Source: Dendrocalamus latiflorus
Taxonomy: Eukaryota; Streptophyta; Magnoliopsida; Poales; Poaceae
NCBI GenBank assembly: GCA_017311315.1
Contig: CM029664.1
Location: 27,954,554 to 28,018,553 of the forward strand
Direction of reading: 5' to 3'
Length of the DNA: 64,000 nucleotides
Position 1 is the first letter of the stretch, and the number at the start of each line of letters is the position of its first letter. The notes under the pieces were generated by a model that was not told where the DNA came from, did not search any database, and saw nothing but the letters and a program-made list of their open reading frames with translations. Both the position numbers and the translations under genes were made by a program. Below are positions 63,851 through 64,000 of the stretch, in pieces.

Positions 63851-64000
63851 CTTGGAAAATATTTGAGAACTAAGAATATATGGAAGATCACAACATTTAC
63901 GGAAAGTACTCTTATCAGGAAAGTCATCCTAATCCTTAGATGTCAAGTTAGGTAATTTGGAGGATTGTTGCTAGTGTGATATATTTGGATTTAGAATTGT

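Larger units (their letters stand above)
62298..64000 (+). mobile_element. LTR element D, continues past the window
   Basis: Begins TGTAACATCCCAAAAATTTG, a common start of chromodomain-type gypsy LTRs; the AT-rich first 450 bases resemble LTR C and the start of the outer element's LTR. TATA box at 63141. At about 63500 it passes directly into sequence like the end of the extra ORF (CCAGAGGACCGTG...GAAGAGTAG) and then into sequence homologous to the orf0-gag spacer of the outer element (63560-63830). No primer site lies between. The right end is outside the window. Confidence 0.7.

Overview
This is a nuclear segment from a flowering plant, almost certainly a grass. The main evidence is a gene with 17 recognisable GT-AG introns/exons, a GC-rich first exon, Stowaway- and hAT-type MITEs, CACTA elements, and heavily nested Ty3/gypsy and Ty1/copia LTR retrotransposons. 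The species cannot be named from the sequence alone.

The only host gene I can support is on the minus strand. It is a callose synthase (1,3-beta-glucan synthase) of the CalS6/CalS7 type. It starts at 31258 and runs off the left edge; I could join 17 exons in phase (about 721 residues). These cover the N-terminal regulatory part and the first membrane segments. The catalytic half lies outside the window. Two introns are enormous (about 12.0 kb and 11.0 kb) because transposons have landed in them.

Layout, left to right. 1-1600: LTR-like sequence inside the last visible intron. 1600-2742: exons 17-13. 2743-14763: intron with a pol-deleted gypsy element (2888-9814, 5-bp target duplication AGCCT) and a gypsy LTR with its primer-binding site (10386-14325). 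14764-16717: exons 12-7. 16718-27683: intron with a repeat-rich LTR-type element holding 27-bp arrays, a solo copia LTR (19442-20860, duplication TAGTT) that split the array, and a 3.5-kb non-autonomous CACTA element (23982-27455, duplication TTA) that carries a plastid-like tRNA-Thr(UGU). 27684-31258: exons 6-1, with a Stowaway MITE and a foldback element in introns.

The right half (32252-64000) is a stack of retrotransposons. A truncated copia element (minus strand, with a hAT MITE inside) abuts a chromodomain-bearing gypsy element whose gag-pol frame is intact and which has an extra 298-codon ORF before gag. That element's 5' LTR was broken twice: first by a complete 12.35-kb Tat-lineage-like gypsy element (48794-61145) whose two 247-bp LTRs look identical, and second by another LTR (62298 onward) that leaves the window.

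The young Tat-like element is the most interesting object. Besides gag-pol it carries, on the opposite strand, a spliced gene of about 913 codons with its own TATA box. This gene sits between two different tandem arrays (52/104/208-bp and about 66-bp units). Its gag has one in-frame amber codon and its pol-integrase boundary has a one-base slip in a C7 run. I found no bacterial-type system, CRISPR array or other cellular operon.
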